The position numbers were made by a program, and so were the translations under genes. Shown one piece after another: positions 7,870 to 15,753 of a DNA stretch of 49,479 bases. A model generated the notes under the pieces. It searched no databases, was not told the DNA's origin, and was given only the letters and a program-made list of their open reading frames with translations. Where the stretch lies: contig NZ_JAAGVC010000040.1 in NCBI RefSeq assembly GCF_010858045.1, positions 1 to 49,479 on the forward strand. The letters are read 5' to 3'. The stretch is from Nocardia cyriacigeorgica (GTDB taxonomy: Bacteria; Actinomycetota; Actinomycetes; Mycobacteriales; Mycobacteriaceae). How positions within the stretch are numbered: the stretch's first letter is position 1; each line of letters starts with the position of its first letter.

Positions 7870-8682
7870 TCAGGCCGGCTGGCCGGTGGGCGGTGCGCCG
7901 ACCGTGCGAGTCGGGTCGATGACGGCGAACGTCTCGCCCTGCGGCGCGCGCACGATGCCTTGCCGTCCGAACGGGCTGTCCTCGGGGCCGCTGATCACCG
8001 TCGCGCCGAGCTCGGTCGCCCGGGTGAGCGCGGCGTCGGTGTCCTGGACCTGGAACCAGGCCAGCCAATAGGACTGGTCATCGCCGGGCATCTTCGTCAC
8101 GTCGTTGATTCCGCCGAGCGGGTGGTCGTCGCCGCCCTGGCCGAAGGTCGAGTAGACGAAGTTCGTTCCGTCGCCGATCTCGGTGTATGTCCAGCCGAAG
8201 ACCTCGGCGTAGAACTGTTGCGCCCGGCGGTAATCACCGGTGTGCAGCTCGTTCCAGCAGTAGGCGCCGTGCTCGTTGTAGATCCCGGCGCCGCGGTGCG
8301 CTTTGGCCTGCCACACCCCGAACACTCCGCCGGTCGGATCGGCCGCGACGAACATGCGGCCCACGTCGAGCACGTCGAACGGCGGCATCATCACGGTGCC
8401 GCCCGCGGCGCCGACCCGCGCGGCGACCGCGTCGGCATCGTCGGCGGCGAGGTAGGTGGTCCACACCGAGGGCATCGGCATACCGGCGGGTTTGGGTCCG
8501 ATCCCCGCCGCCGGTTGCCCGTTGCGCAGCGCGATCAGATAGCCGCCCGCCTCGTGCGGGCTGTCGATGATCTCCCAGCCGAACAGGTCGGCGTAGAACG
8601 TGCGCGCCTTGGTCACATCATCGACCTGGCAGTCCACCCAGCAGGGTGTTCCTTCCGGCCAGGCGTTGTCGCGAGTCGGCAT
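7870..8682 (-). CDS. Two-domain VOC (glyoxalase/bleomycin resistance-like) protein
   Basis: A 270-residue protein made of two vicinal-oxygen-chelate domains, about residues 12-125 and 140-260. Each begins with a CWVDCQVDDVTKARTFYADLFGW-like pattern, written here over two repeats (first ending LFGW, second RRAQQFYAEVFGW). The second copy opens with CWNELHTGDY. Related two-domain proteins in Streptomyces and Mycobacterium are annotated as glyoxalase-like or hydroxylase (CFP-30B type); the substrate is unknown. GGAGG lies 8 nt before the ATG, so the start is secure. It is a single gene, convergent with ilvD and divergent from the AarF kinase gene across about 250 bp. Confidence 0.88.
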   Translation of the reverse strand: MPTRDNAWPEGTPCWVDCQVDDVTKARTFYADLFGWEIIDSPHEAGGYLIALRNGQPAAGIGPKPAGMPMPSVWTTYLAADDADAVAARVGAAGGTVMMPPFDVLDVGRMFVAADPTGGVFGVWQAKAHRGAGIYNEHGAYCWNELHTGDYRRAQQFYAEVFGWTYTEIGDGTNFVYSTFGQGGDDHPLGGINDVTKMPGDDQSYWLAWFQVQDTDAALTRATELGATVISGPEDSPFGRQGIVRAPQGETFAVIDPTRTVGAPPTGQPA

Positions 8683-8934
8683 CAGCTGAACCTCCCTGGC
8701 ATTCGAGTCGGATGACCGACCGTCCGAACCCGGTCGGCACTCGTCTCAGTCAAGCACTCGGGTGCGCTGCGGGATAGGGGTCCGGCGAGGTTCGCCCGAT
8801 TCGGGACAGGCGCTGGCCGTCACCGTGGCAGTGATCGAGCACAGACTTCGGCAGAGTGGTCGACAAGATCGTCCAGGGCGCGAGAGGATCGTGACGCCCG
8901 TCATACGGTGCGCGGGCCGAGGAGGTGGGAGATC

Positions 8935-10302
8935 GTGGCCGGTCGCGTGCCGAAGAGCCGTTTCGCGCGGGGGAGCAGGCTCGGCCGGCTGGCCGCGGGG
9001 CAGGCGGTGCGCGGGGTGGGCACCCGGTTGTCGATGGTCGGGCGCACCGAGCAGGCCAGGCAGGTGCTCGCCGAACGCTCGGCCTTGCAGACCGCGCAGC
9101 AGATCGTCACCGTGCTCGGCGGGATGAAGGGCGCGGCGATGAAGCTGGGCCAGATGCTGTCGGTGCTCGATATCGACATGGTCCCGGAATCGCATCGGGA
9201 ACTGTTCCGGGTCAAGCTCGCCGAGCTGCGCGATCAGGCGCCGGCGGTGTCGTTCGCTCAGATGCGCAAGGTCATCGAGGACGATCTCGGCCCGCTGTCG
9301 AGGGCGTTCGCCGATTTCGACGAGACGCCGATTGCCGCTGCCTCTATCGGCCAGGTGTATCGGGCTCGCCTGCACGATGGCCGCGCGGTGGCGGTCAAGG
9401 TCCAATATCCGGGCGTCGACGAGGCCATCGCCGCCGACATGCGCAACCTGGAGTTCTTCAGCAGGCTGTGGAAATCCATTCTGCCCAGTGCCGCCGACGC
9501 CGCGGTGCTCGAGGAGATCACCCGCAATCTGGAACGCGAACTGGACTATCCGCGTGAGGCCCGCACCCAGCATCGGGTGGCCGCACGCTATCGCGATCAT
9601 CCGTTCATCGTGGTGCCCGACAGCGTCGAAGAGCTGTGCGGGCGTCACGTGCTGGTGACCGAACTGGTGGAAGGCAGGCAGTTCCAGCAGATCCGGGAGT
9701 TGCCAGAGGCCGATCGCGATCGGATCGGCGAGCTGATCTATCGGTTCTACGTGAGCTCGCTGTTCGTCGACTATGAATTCTGCGGCGATCCGCATCCGGG
9801 GAACATCCTGCTCGCCGACGACGGCCGGGTCGGTTTCGTCGATTTCGGGCTCTACAACCGGATGGATCCGGTGGACGCCGACTTCGAGCGTGACTGCCTG
9901 CGCTTCGCCGGCGAACAGCGGGCCAAGGAGCTCTACGACGCCTGGGTGGGGCGCGGCATCATCGACCCGGCCGCCGGGGTGAGTCCACAGGAATGCTTGG
10001 AATACGTGTGGGCGGCGGCGGGCTGGCATCTGCTCGACGAGCGGATCACCATCACCCCCGAGCTGGCGACCGGGGCCGTTGTGCTCGCCGTCGACCCGCG
10101 GGCCTCGGAGTTCCGCGGTATGCGTCATCAGCTGCTGCCGCCGGAGCATGTGTTCTCCCGCCGCGCCGACCTGTTCACCTATGCCGCGCTCGGCCAGCTG
10201 GGCTCGACCAACAACTGGCATCGCATCGCGCGCGAGTGGCTCTACGGCGAACCTCCCGTCACCGAGATCGGACTTGCCACGGCGCGGTGGCGTAGTCGCT
10301 AA
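8935..10302 (+). CDS. AarF/ABC1/UbiB atypical kinase
   Basis: A 455-residue free-standing member of the ABC1 (COQ8/UbiB) family, thought to act as an ATPase or kinase that supports lipid or quinone metabolism at membranes. All family signatures are present: KLGQ (residues 70-73), the alanine-rich loop AAASIGQV, the lysine in VAVKVQ, ELDYPREA, DPHPGN (285-290) and VDFG (302-305). There is no transmembrane segment at the C-terminus. GTG at 8935 is chosen because GAGG lies 9 nt upstream; the earlier ATG at 8908 overlaps no ribosome-binding site. A TetR gene starts 44 bp downstream and may share the transcript. It differs from the kinase domain at 22660 in keeping the canonical A-rich loop and DFG. 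Confidence 0.93.
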   Translation: MAGRVPKSRFARGSRLGRLAAGQAVRGVGTRLSMVGRTEQARQVLAERSALQTAQQIVTVLGGMKGAAMKLGQMLSVLDIDMVPESHRELFRVKLAELRDQAPAVSFAQMRKVIEDDLGPLSRAFADFDETPIAAASIGQVYRARLHDGRAVAVKVQYPGVDEAIAADMRNLEFFSRLWKSILPSAADAAVLEEITRNLERELDYPREARTQHRVAARYRDHPFIVVPDSVEELCGRHVLVTELVEGRQFQQIRELPEADRDRIGELIYRFYVSSLFVDYEFCGDPHPGNILLADDGRVGFVDFGLYNRMDPVDADFERDCLRFAGEQRAKELYDAWVGRGIIDPAAGVSPQECLEYVWAAAGWHLLDERITITPELATGAVVLAVDPRASEFRGMRHQLLPPEHVFSRRADLFTYAALGQLGSTNNWHRIAREWLYGEPPVTEIGLATARWRSR

Positions 10303-10346
10303 GGTGAGCGCGAACTCATTTTCAGCGAGAACGGCAGGGGAGCGCC

Positions 10347-11045
10347 ATGCCCTCGAAGACAGTCGGACAGCGTCGACGTCCCAGCCAGGAGCGCGCGAAG
10401 GCGACCAGGGAGCACATTCTCGATACCGCGGCCCGCTTGTTCGGTGAGCGCGGCATCGCCAACACCTCGACCAACCGGATCGCCACGGAAGCCGGGCTGA
10501 GCATCGGCACGGTCTACCGCTACTTCTCCGACCGCACCGTCATCGTGGAGGAATTGCTCGGCCGGTTGCTCGAGGACATCGAAAGACGCTTCACCCAGCA
10601 GGTTTTCGATCTGTCGGAGAACTCGGTCGAGGACCTGACCATCAATGTGCTCGAGGTGATCACCGAGGAACTGGTGGCCAACGCCGCACTGGTGCGCGCG
10701 CTCGTCGCCGGAGTTCAGTTCTACAACAGTGGGATTCCGGAGTTCGAACCACGGCTGCGGCTGCTGGTGAAGGTGATGCTCATCCAAGTGCTCGGCCCCG
10801 GTGACGATCACGAATACGACCTGATGACGTTCGTGGTGCTCAACACCGGTTTCGCCGCCGTACTGCGCGCCTCTGCCCTGGAGGTCGGGATCGAGGAACG
10901 GCAGGAGGCCATCGCGATGACCGCGCGCATGCTCGGTGCCTGGTTCGAGGCCGAAGCCGCAGCTCGCGGGCTGCGCGAGTCCCGCTTCACCGGGCTGGGC
11001 GGACGCAACGGGAAGCAGCCGGCCCGGGTGGGGCGCAAAAAGTGA
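10347..11045 (+). CDS. TetR-family transcriptional regulator
   Basis: A 232-residue regulator. The N-terminal HTH spans about residues 20-65 (REHILDTAARLFGERGIANT, then IATEAGLSIGTVYRYFSDR), a typical TetR fold. The C-terminal ligand domain gives no clue to the effector. The C-terminus is basic (GGRNGKQPARVGRKK). AGGGGAG lies 4 nt before the ATG. It follows the AarF kinase gene by 44 bp and is probably co-transcribed, so it may control that gene or itself. Confidence 0.92.
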   Translation: MPSKTVGQRRRPSQERAKATREHILDTAARLFGERGIANTSTNRIATEAGLSIGTVYRYFSDRTVIVEELLGRLLEDIERRFTQQVFDLSENSVEDLTINVLEVITEELVANAALVRALVAGVQFYNSGIPEFEPRLRLLVKVMLIQVLGPGDDHEYDLMTFVVLNTGFAAVLRASALEVGIEERQEAIAMTARMLGAWFEAEAAARGLRESRFTGLGGRNGKQPARVGRKK

Positions 11046-11097
11046 GCGGTTCCCCAGGTTCCGTCGCGCTCGGTTGCCGTATTTGCTCGGCGTTTTC

Positions 11098-11108
11098 GGC
11101 ATAATGCC
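11098..11108. promoter_or_regulatory. Short palindrome in the PucR-type gene leader
   Basis: GGCATAATGCC is a perfect 5-bp-arm palindrome about 113 bp upstream of the PucR-type regulator start. It contains CATAAT, which resembles a -10 element. TTGCCG at 11074 lies 20 bp upstream, slightly too far for a classical -35. It could be a promoter or an operator; support is weak. Confidence 0.3.
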
Positions 11109-11220
11109 TGGTAGACCTGGTTCGTTGGGGTGGTGGACAACTCGAGCAAAGCGGAGTGGAAGGTGAGCGCGAGCTCGCATTAATGTTCGTTGCGTAGTAC
11201 AGGTGACGAGGAGGTCACAC

Positions 11221-12471
11221 GTGACGATCGAGAACGCGATTCGCCCCGGATGCCAGACCCCTGGACGGTCCATCTCACCGCCCGTGCGTGATGTCCGCCG
11301 GTTGACGGGCCGGCTGGTCGACCATCTGGCCGCCTCGGTGCCGCCGTTCACCACCATGGGGACCGAGGTGATGGCCGGAGACGTGGCGGCCCTGGTCCGG
11401 GTCTGCGTGGAGTGGTCCATCCAGCGGATGAACGGCGACGACCAGCCCGTGCCCACCGAACGCATCAATGCCGCCGCGACCAAGTGGGCCAAGGACGGCG
11501 TCCCCATCGACACCGTATTGCACGCCGTGCACGCCGGATTCAAAGCCGGCCTCGACCTGTTGTTCGCGCGCACCGAGCCGAACGGGAGCGGCGACATCGT
11601 CGAGGGCACCACTGCCGCACTGGAATTGCTGAACCTCATCACCTCGACGGTGAGCAAGGCCTACGTGCGCGAACATCGCGCCGGTGTCGCCGAACACCAC
11701 ACCGCGGTGCATACGCTGACCTCGGCCCTGCTCGGCGGCCATGCCACCTCGAAGATGGCGCGCGAGTGCGGTATCCAGATCGCGGCCGAGTACTACGTGC
11801 TCGCGGTATCGCTGCCCGCCCATCCGGACGAGAGCCATCCGCGGCTGGACCCGCACGTCGTCGCGCGGCGCAAGCTGCGCCGGGTGCAGGCCGCGCTGGC
11901 CGATCAGTTCGGCGATACCGCGCTGTCGTTGCTGTCGGTGGACGGCGGCACCATCCTGGTGCCTGCGAGCGCCTGCGCCGAATCCGACCTCGACGAGATG
12001 GTGCGCAAGCTCTCCGCGGCCGCGCTGGTGCCGATCCGCGCCACTGTGCTCACCGCCGCCGCCGCTGACGTGGCCTCGGCCGCCGACCGCGCCCATGATC
12101 TCCTCGACACCGTGCATCAGCTCGGGCGCGCCCCCGGCCTGTACCGATTCGCCGAGCTGGCGCTGCACTATCAGCTCACCCGTCCCGGCATCGGCCGCGA
12201 CATCCTGCACGCCCGGCTGGCGCCGCTGGACGATCACCCCGAACTGATGGAGACCCTGCGGGTGTTCTTCGCCATGGACCTCAACCGGCAGCGCACCGCG
12301 CGCATCCTGCACGTGCATCCCAATACGGTCGACTATCGGCTGCGCCGGATCGGGCAGCTCACCGGCCTGGATCTGTCGCCCACCGAAGGCCTCTGGTATC
12401 TGCGCTCGGCCCTGATCGCCCGCGTGAACGGGCCGGGGAATCCCGGAGTCGAGGCTCGCCAGCCGGCCTGA
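11221..12471 (+). CDS. PucR/CdaR-type regulator
   Basis: A 416-residue transcriptional regulator. A C-terminal HTH (about residues 345-400, LMETLRVFFAMDLNRQRTA followed by ILHVHPNTVDYRLRRIGQLTG) matches the HTH_30 domain of PucR/CdaR proteins. A central GGDEF-like cyclase-fold region surrounds the ILVP segment, and an N-terminal helical RsbRD-like region contains VCVEWSIQRMNGDD. GTG at 11221 has GAGGAGG 6 nt upstream, which decides the start over an ATG 18 bp earlier. Relatives regulate purine, sugar-acid or amino-acid catabolism; no obvious target operon adjoins it. It may instead control the lipase gene downstream. Confidence 0.9.
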   Translation: MTIENAIRPGCQTPGRSISPPVRDVRRLTGRLVDHLAASVPPFTTMGTEVMAGDVAALVRVCVEWSIQRMNGDDQPVPTERINAAATKWAKDGVPIDTVLHAVHAGFKAGLDLLFARTEPNGSGDIVEGTTAALELLNLITSTVSKAYVREHRAGVAEHHTAVHTLTSALLGGHATSKMARECGIQIAAEYYVLAVSLPAHPDESHPRLDPHVVARRKLRRVQAALADQFGDTALSLLSVDGGTILVPASACAESDLDEMVRKLSAAALVPIRATVLTAAAADVASAADRAHDLLDTVHQLGRAPGLYRFAELALHYQLTRPGIGRDILHARLAPLDDHPELMETLRVFFAMDLNRQRTARILHVHPNTVDYRLRRIGQLTGLDLSPTEGLWYLRSALIARVNGPGNPGVEARQPA

Positions 12472-12705
12472 GCCGCCTCGCCACGGCCCACCGTCGGGTA
12501 GTCGGCTCGGCCACGCGTGGACGGACCGGTCCCGAGCTCCGTCGACCTCGGGCTGCGCCCGGGAGCATTTTCGCCCGGCGGTGGTACCGGCCGGCAGGCC
12601 ACGGGTCTATCCTCGGTACCCGATCCTCGATGCTGTATCCATCTCGATGCTGTATTCGCTTTCTCGATGTCCTGGGCTTTTCCCAATCGTCGGAAGGATC
12701 GAATC

Positions 12706-14007
12706 GTGAGGAGCCGAGCACGTAGCTTCACCGCGGCGGTGGCGTGTGCCCTCGCTGTCGGGGCCGGTGCGATCAGTGCCCCGCAGGCCTGGACCCAGCC
12801 GGTCACGGAGGTCGCCGGCGCCGAATTCTATGTACCCCCGGCCCCATTACCCGGTGGCCCCGGCGCCATCGTGCGCGCCGAGCCATCCCACTTGGCGCTG
12901 TCGATGGGCGCGATGCCGGCGTCGGCGACGCGGGTGATGTACACCAGCAGCGACACCCACGGCGCTCCGGCCGCGGCGGTGGGTACCTTTCTGATGCCCG
13001 CGATGCCATGGACCGGCCCGGGACCGCGGCCGTTGGTCGCCTACGCGGGCGGAACGAAGGGCCAGGGTGATCAGTGCGCGCCCTCGAAACTGCTCGCCCA
13101 GTTCATCCATTTCGAGCCGCCGGTCAACCTGATCTTCGAATATGACGTGGTGGCGCTGTATTCGCTGCTGTCGCGCGGCATGGCGGTGGTGATGACCGAC
13201 TATCAGGGTCTCGGCACGCCGGCCGTGCACGGATTCCTCAACCGTAAAGAGCAGGCCCACGCCGTGCTCGATTCCGCTCGCGCGGCGCTGCGGCTGCCGG
13301 GCACCGGCCTGGCCCCGGATTCCCCGGTGATCCTCTACGGCTACTCCCAGGGCGGTATGGCCTCCGCCGGTGCGGCCGAACTCCATCCGAGCTACGCCCC
13401 CGATCTCAATGTGCGCGGCGCCTACGTCGGCGGACCGGTCGTCGACGACCAGTACTTCGTCGGCTACAACGATGGTCGCGCCGCCGCCGCGCCCACCCAC
13501 GCCTGGATCCTCAACGGCATGGCCGCCGCCTATCCGCAGGTGCGGCCGGTGCTCGACGCCGAACTCAACGACACCGGCAAGGCGATCCTGCGGGATTCGG
13601 AAAGCAAGTGCGCTATGCCCGTCGGCATGGCACAGAACCATCCACACACCGCGCAGTGGACCAGCAGCGGCCAGCCGCTGACCGCGGTGATCGACCGGAA
13701 TCCGGCGCTGCGGGCGGTCTTCGCCGAACAGCGCGTCGGCTCGCTCACCCCCTCGGCCCCGGTGCTCATCGCCTCGGCGAAGAACGATGAGGGCGCGCCG
13801 TTCCCGCCGATCCATGCCACCGCGGCCGACTGGTGCGGCGGCGGCGCGACGGTGCAATTGGAGGCGAACTCCTCGATTCCGCCGATGACCGGCTTGGCCG
13901 GCACGCATGTGCTGGCGTTCTTCTCGGCGCTGGATGCCTCCCAGCAGTGGATCACCGACCGGCTCGCGGGCAGGCCCGCGCCGTCGAATTGCGCCGCGCT
14001 GCCCTGA
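12706..14007 (+). CDS. Secreted lipase (LIP family)
   Basis: A 433-residue alpha/beta-hydrolase of the secretory lipase family found in nocardiae and mycobacteria, predicted to hydrolyse triacylglycerols or other esters outside the cell. An Arg-rich start and a hydrophobic core (residues 8-29) form a signal peptide ending near APQAWTQP. The nucleophile elbow is YGYSQGG, with Ser at residue 214. Asp361 (KNDEGAPF) and His401 (GTHVLAF) complete a plausible triad. Cysteines around DQCAPSK, SKCAM, DWCGGG and SNCAAL probably form disulfides. GTG at 12706 has GGAAGG 8 nt upstream and starts right at the signal peptide; longer starts would prepend unrelated sequence. Confidence 0.9.
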   Translation: MRSRARSFTAAVACALAVGAGAISAPQAWTQPVTEVAGAEFYVPPAPLPGGPGAIVRAEPSHLALSMGAMPASATRVMYTSSDTHGAPAAAVGTFLMPAMPWTGPGPRPLVAYAGGTKGQGDQCAPSKLLAQFIHFEPPVNLIFEYDVVALYSLLSRGMAVVMTDYQGLGTPAVHGFLNRKEQAHAVLDSARAALRLPGTGLAPDSPVILYGYSQGGMASAGAAELHPSYAPDLNVRGAYVGGPVVDDQYFVGYNDGRAAAAPTHAWILNGMAAAYPQVRPVLDAELNDTGKAILRDSESKCAMPVGMAQNHPHTAQWTSSGQPLTAVIDRNPALRAVFAEQRVGSLTPSAPVLIASAKNDEGAPFPPIHATAADWCGGGATVQLEANSSIPPMTGLAGTHVLAFFSALDASQQWITDRLAGRPAPSNCAALP

Positions 14008-14071
14008 CCCCGCACCCGTGAGGTCCCGGCTTCGGGGTGGGTCGGCTCCGATCCGCCCCGAAGCCATCGCC

Positions 14072-14788
14072 GTGTACCCCGAGGATCAACCGAAGGAGCC
14101 TGCGATCAGCCAGAACCGGAAATCCGGACAGCGCGTACGTGCACGGTCGGCGCGCTCGCGGCCGCATATCGTCGTCGACCGGGTCGAGATCGTCACCGTG
14201 CACGGAACGCTCGCACTGCGCTTCTCCGACACGGTGGGCCTGCCGTTCTCGGTCGTCTTCCCAGCGGAATTCGCGGTGAACGCACTCGGGCCCCTGCGCT
14301 CGGCGATCCTCGAGGCCGAGGAAGCCTATTGGAGCCTGGTGCCCTCGCTGGTGCGTTCCTTCGGTACCGCCGAGCCGAACGTCGTGGCCGAGCGCATGGC
14401 GGCCTGGCATCGCGAACAGGGCTGGGATCGCGTCATCGAGTTCGCGACCGCCGACGGCCCCGCATCGGTCATGCTGCTGACCCATGCCGGGCACGTCGGC
14501 ATCTGCGCCGATCCGCCCTACAGCGGTGAACCGCTGCTGGCCATCTTCGACCCGCTGCAATTGCGCCGCATCGAACCCGGCTTGGTCTCGGCCCTCGGCC
14601 AGGCCCTGCGTGAACAGGGCGGCAGGCATTGGAGCCAGCGTCTTCGCGCCGCGCGCCGTCACATCGACAGCCGCCAGTGGATCATCCCCGGCGATTATTG
14701 CGATCCCGCCCCCGAAGCCGCCGCGGCGCATATGCGGGAGCGCTACGTCGAATACCTGCGGCGTTCGCCGGTCAATCCGGGGAAGTGA
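14072..14788 (+). CDS. Hypothetical protein with an ambiguous start
   Basis: A roughly 238-residue protein of unknown function. It has a basic N-terminus, a beta-rich section (IVVDRVEIVTVHGTLALRFS), then mixed alpha/beta with VMLLTHAGHVGICADPP. No signal peptide, membrane segment or recognisable motif is seen. The GTG at 14072 is the nearest conventional start but has no Shine-Dalgarno. A perfect AAGGAG at 14093-14098 lies 6 nt before an in-frame ATC codon at 14105, which would give a 227-residue product. I annotate from the GTG for caution. It follows the lipase gene by 65 bp and is convergent with the TetR gene. Confidence 0.6.
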   Translation: MYPEDQPKEPAISQNRKSGQRVRARSARSRPHIVVDRVEIVTVHGTLALRFSDTVGLPFSVVFPAEFAVNALGPLRSAILEAEEAYWSLVPSLVRSFGTAEPNVVAERMAAWHREQGWDRVIEFATADGPASVMLLTHAGHVGICADPPYSGEPLLAIFDPLQLRRIEPGLVSALGQALREQGGRHWSQRLRAARRHIDSRQWIIPGDYCDPAPEAAAAHMRERYVEYLRRSPVNPGK

Positions 14789-14804
14789 GCCTGCCGGTGC
14801 GGCC

Positions 14805-15464
14805 CTACTGTTCGCGGGTGTAGGACATGACCACCCGCAGCATCAGATCCACCCGCAGTTCCCGCGCCTCGTCGCTGCCGGGCTCCATCAGGCATTGCAC
14901 CGCGGTGCCGTCGTGCACCGCGACCAGCGCGCGTCCCAATGCCTTCGGGTCGGTGACGGTGCGGCCGATCCGGTTCAGCAGTGTCTGCACCACCGGCAGC
15001 AGTGCGGAGCTGATCGACTCCTCCCTGGCGACCATCAGGTCGCGCAGTCCGGGGTTGCGCAGGGCGTGTGCGGTCACCTCGAGGCTGATGCGCTGCCACT
15101 TGTCGTCCATCGGCACCGCGTGCAGCACGTGCTCGACGACCTCACGCACGTTGCAGACATCGGTGACCGGGTCCTCCCGCAGCACCGCCGTCACGTTGGC
15201 GAGCAGCTGCGCCGACTGCTGCTCCCACATCGCCAGGAACAGCTCGTCCATGCTGGTGAACTGCGAATAGAACGCGCCGCGGGTGTAGCCGGCGCGTTCG
15301 CAGATGTGGTCGGGTTTGGTGCGGCCGAAACCCTGTTCGGCGAAGACCTCGTAGGCCGCGCCGAGCAGGCGCTGGCGAGTTTCGGCGCGCCGCTTGGTCA
15401 CTCGGCGGCCGGTCGAGGGCTTCCCGGTCGTCGCGGCTGCGGCGACGTCGTCGGAGGGTGCCAC
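14805..15464 (-). CDS. TetR-family transcriptional regulator
   Basis: A 219-residue regulator with an N-terminal TetR HTH (about residues 25-72, RQRLLGAAYEVFAEQGFGRT and AGYTRGAFYSQFTSMDEL). The C-terminal region includes a long helix pair and a final VDLMLRVVMSY. GTG at 15462-15464 has AAGGA 6 nt upstream. It is divergent from the FAD-dependent dehydrogenase gene. The shared intergenic region has two short palindromes, so it is a likely local repressor of both genes. Regulators of this type beside flavoprotein dehydrogenases often sense steroid or acyl-CoA-like catabolites; that part is inference. Confidence 0.9.
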   Translation of the reverse strand: MAPSDDVAAAATTGKPSTGRRVTKRRAETRQRLLGAAYEVFAEQGFGRTKPDHICERAGYTRGAFYSQFTSMDELFLAMWEQQSAQLLANVTAVLREDPVTDVCNVREVVEHVLHAVPMDDKWQRISLEVTAHALRNPGLRDLMVAREESISSALLPVVQTLLNRIGRTVTDPKALGRALVAVHDGTAVQCLMEPGSDEARELRVDLMLRVVMSYTREQ

Positions 15465-15500
15465 GGCGTGTCCTTATCTTCCGGCGGTATGGGCGACCGA

Positions 15501-15533
15501 ATGCATTATTGCATCTGATTCGATAGTGTATCG
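15501..15533. promoter_or_regulatory. Candidate TetR operators in the divergent promoter
   Basis: Two adjacent perfect palindromes: ATGCA-TTAT-TGCAT at 15501-15514 and CGATA-GTG-TATCG at 15521-15533. They lie 37 to 69 bp upstream of the TetR start and about 220 bp upstream of the flavoprotein start. The second overlaps a leftward -10-like sequence (TACACTAT read on the minus strand), as expected for an autoregulating TetR protein. Confidence 0.5.
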
Positions 15534-15753
15534 CCTGTGATTCGGTCGAATGCCGTGATGTCGATCGGTCCGAGCTGGTGAGGGCCGGGTCGGGCGCCGC
15601 GTTGCGTCGGCGGGGGCGAGGTCGGTTCGCTCCGGTGATATCGACTCGGCGAATGTGCCGACTCGGGCACCCGCCGATGCTTAGGTTGGAACGCAGGCGA
15701 TGGGACGGTCCGGGTGGCCGCCGGCTGTCGATGCGACTATTCGAAGGAACAAC

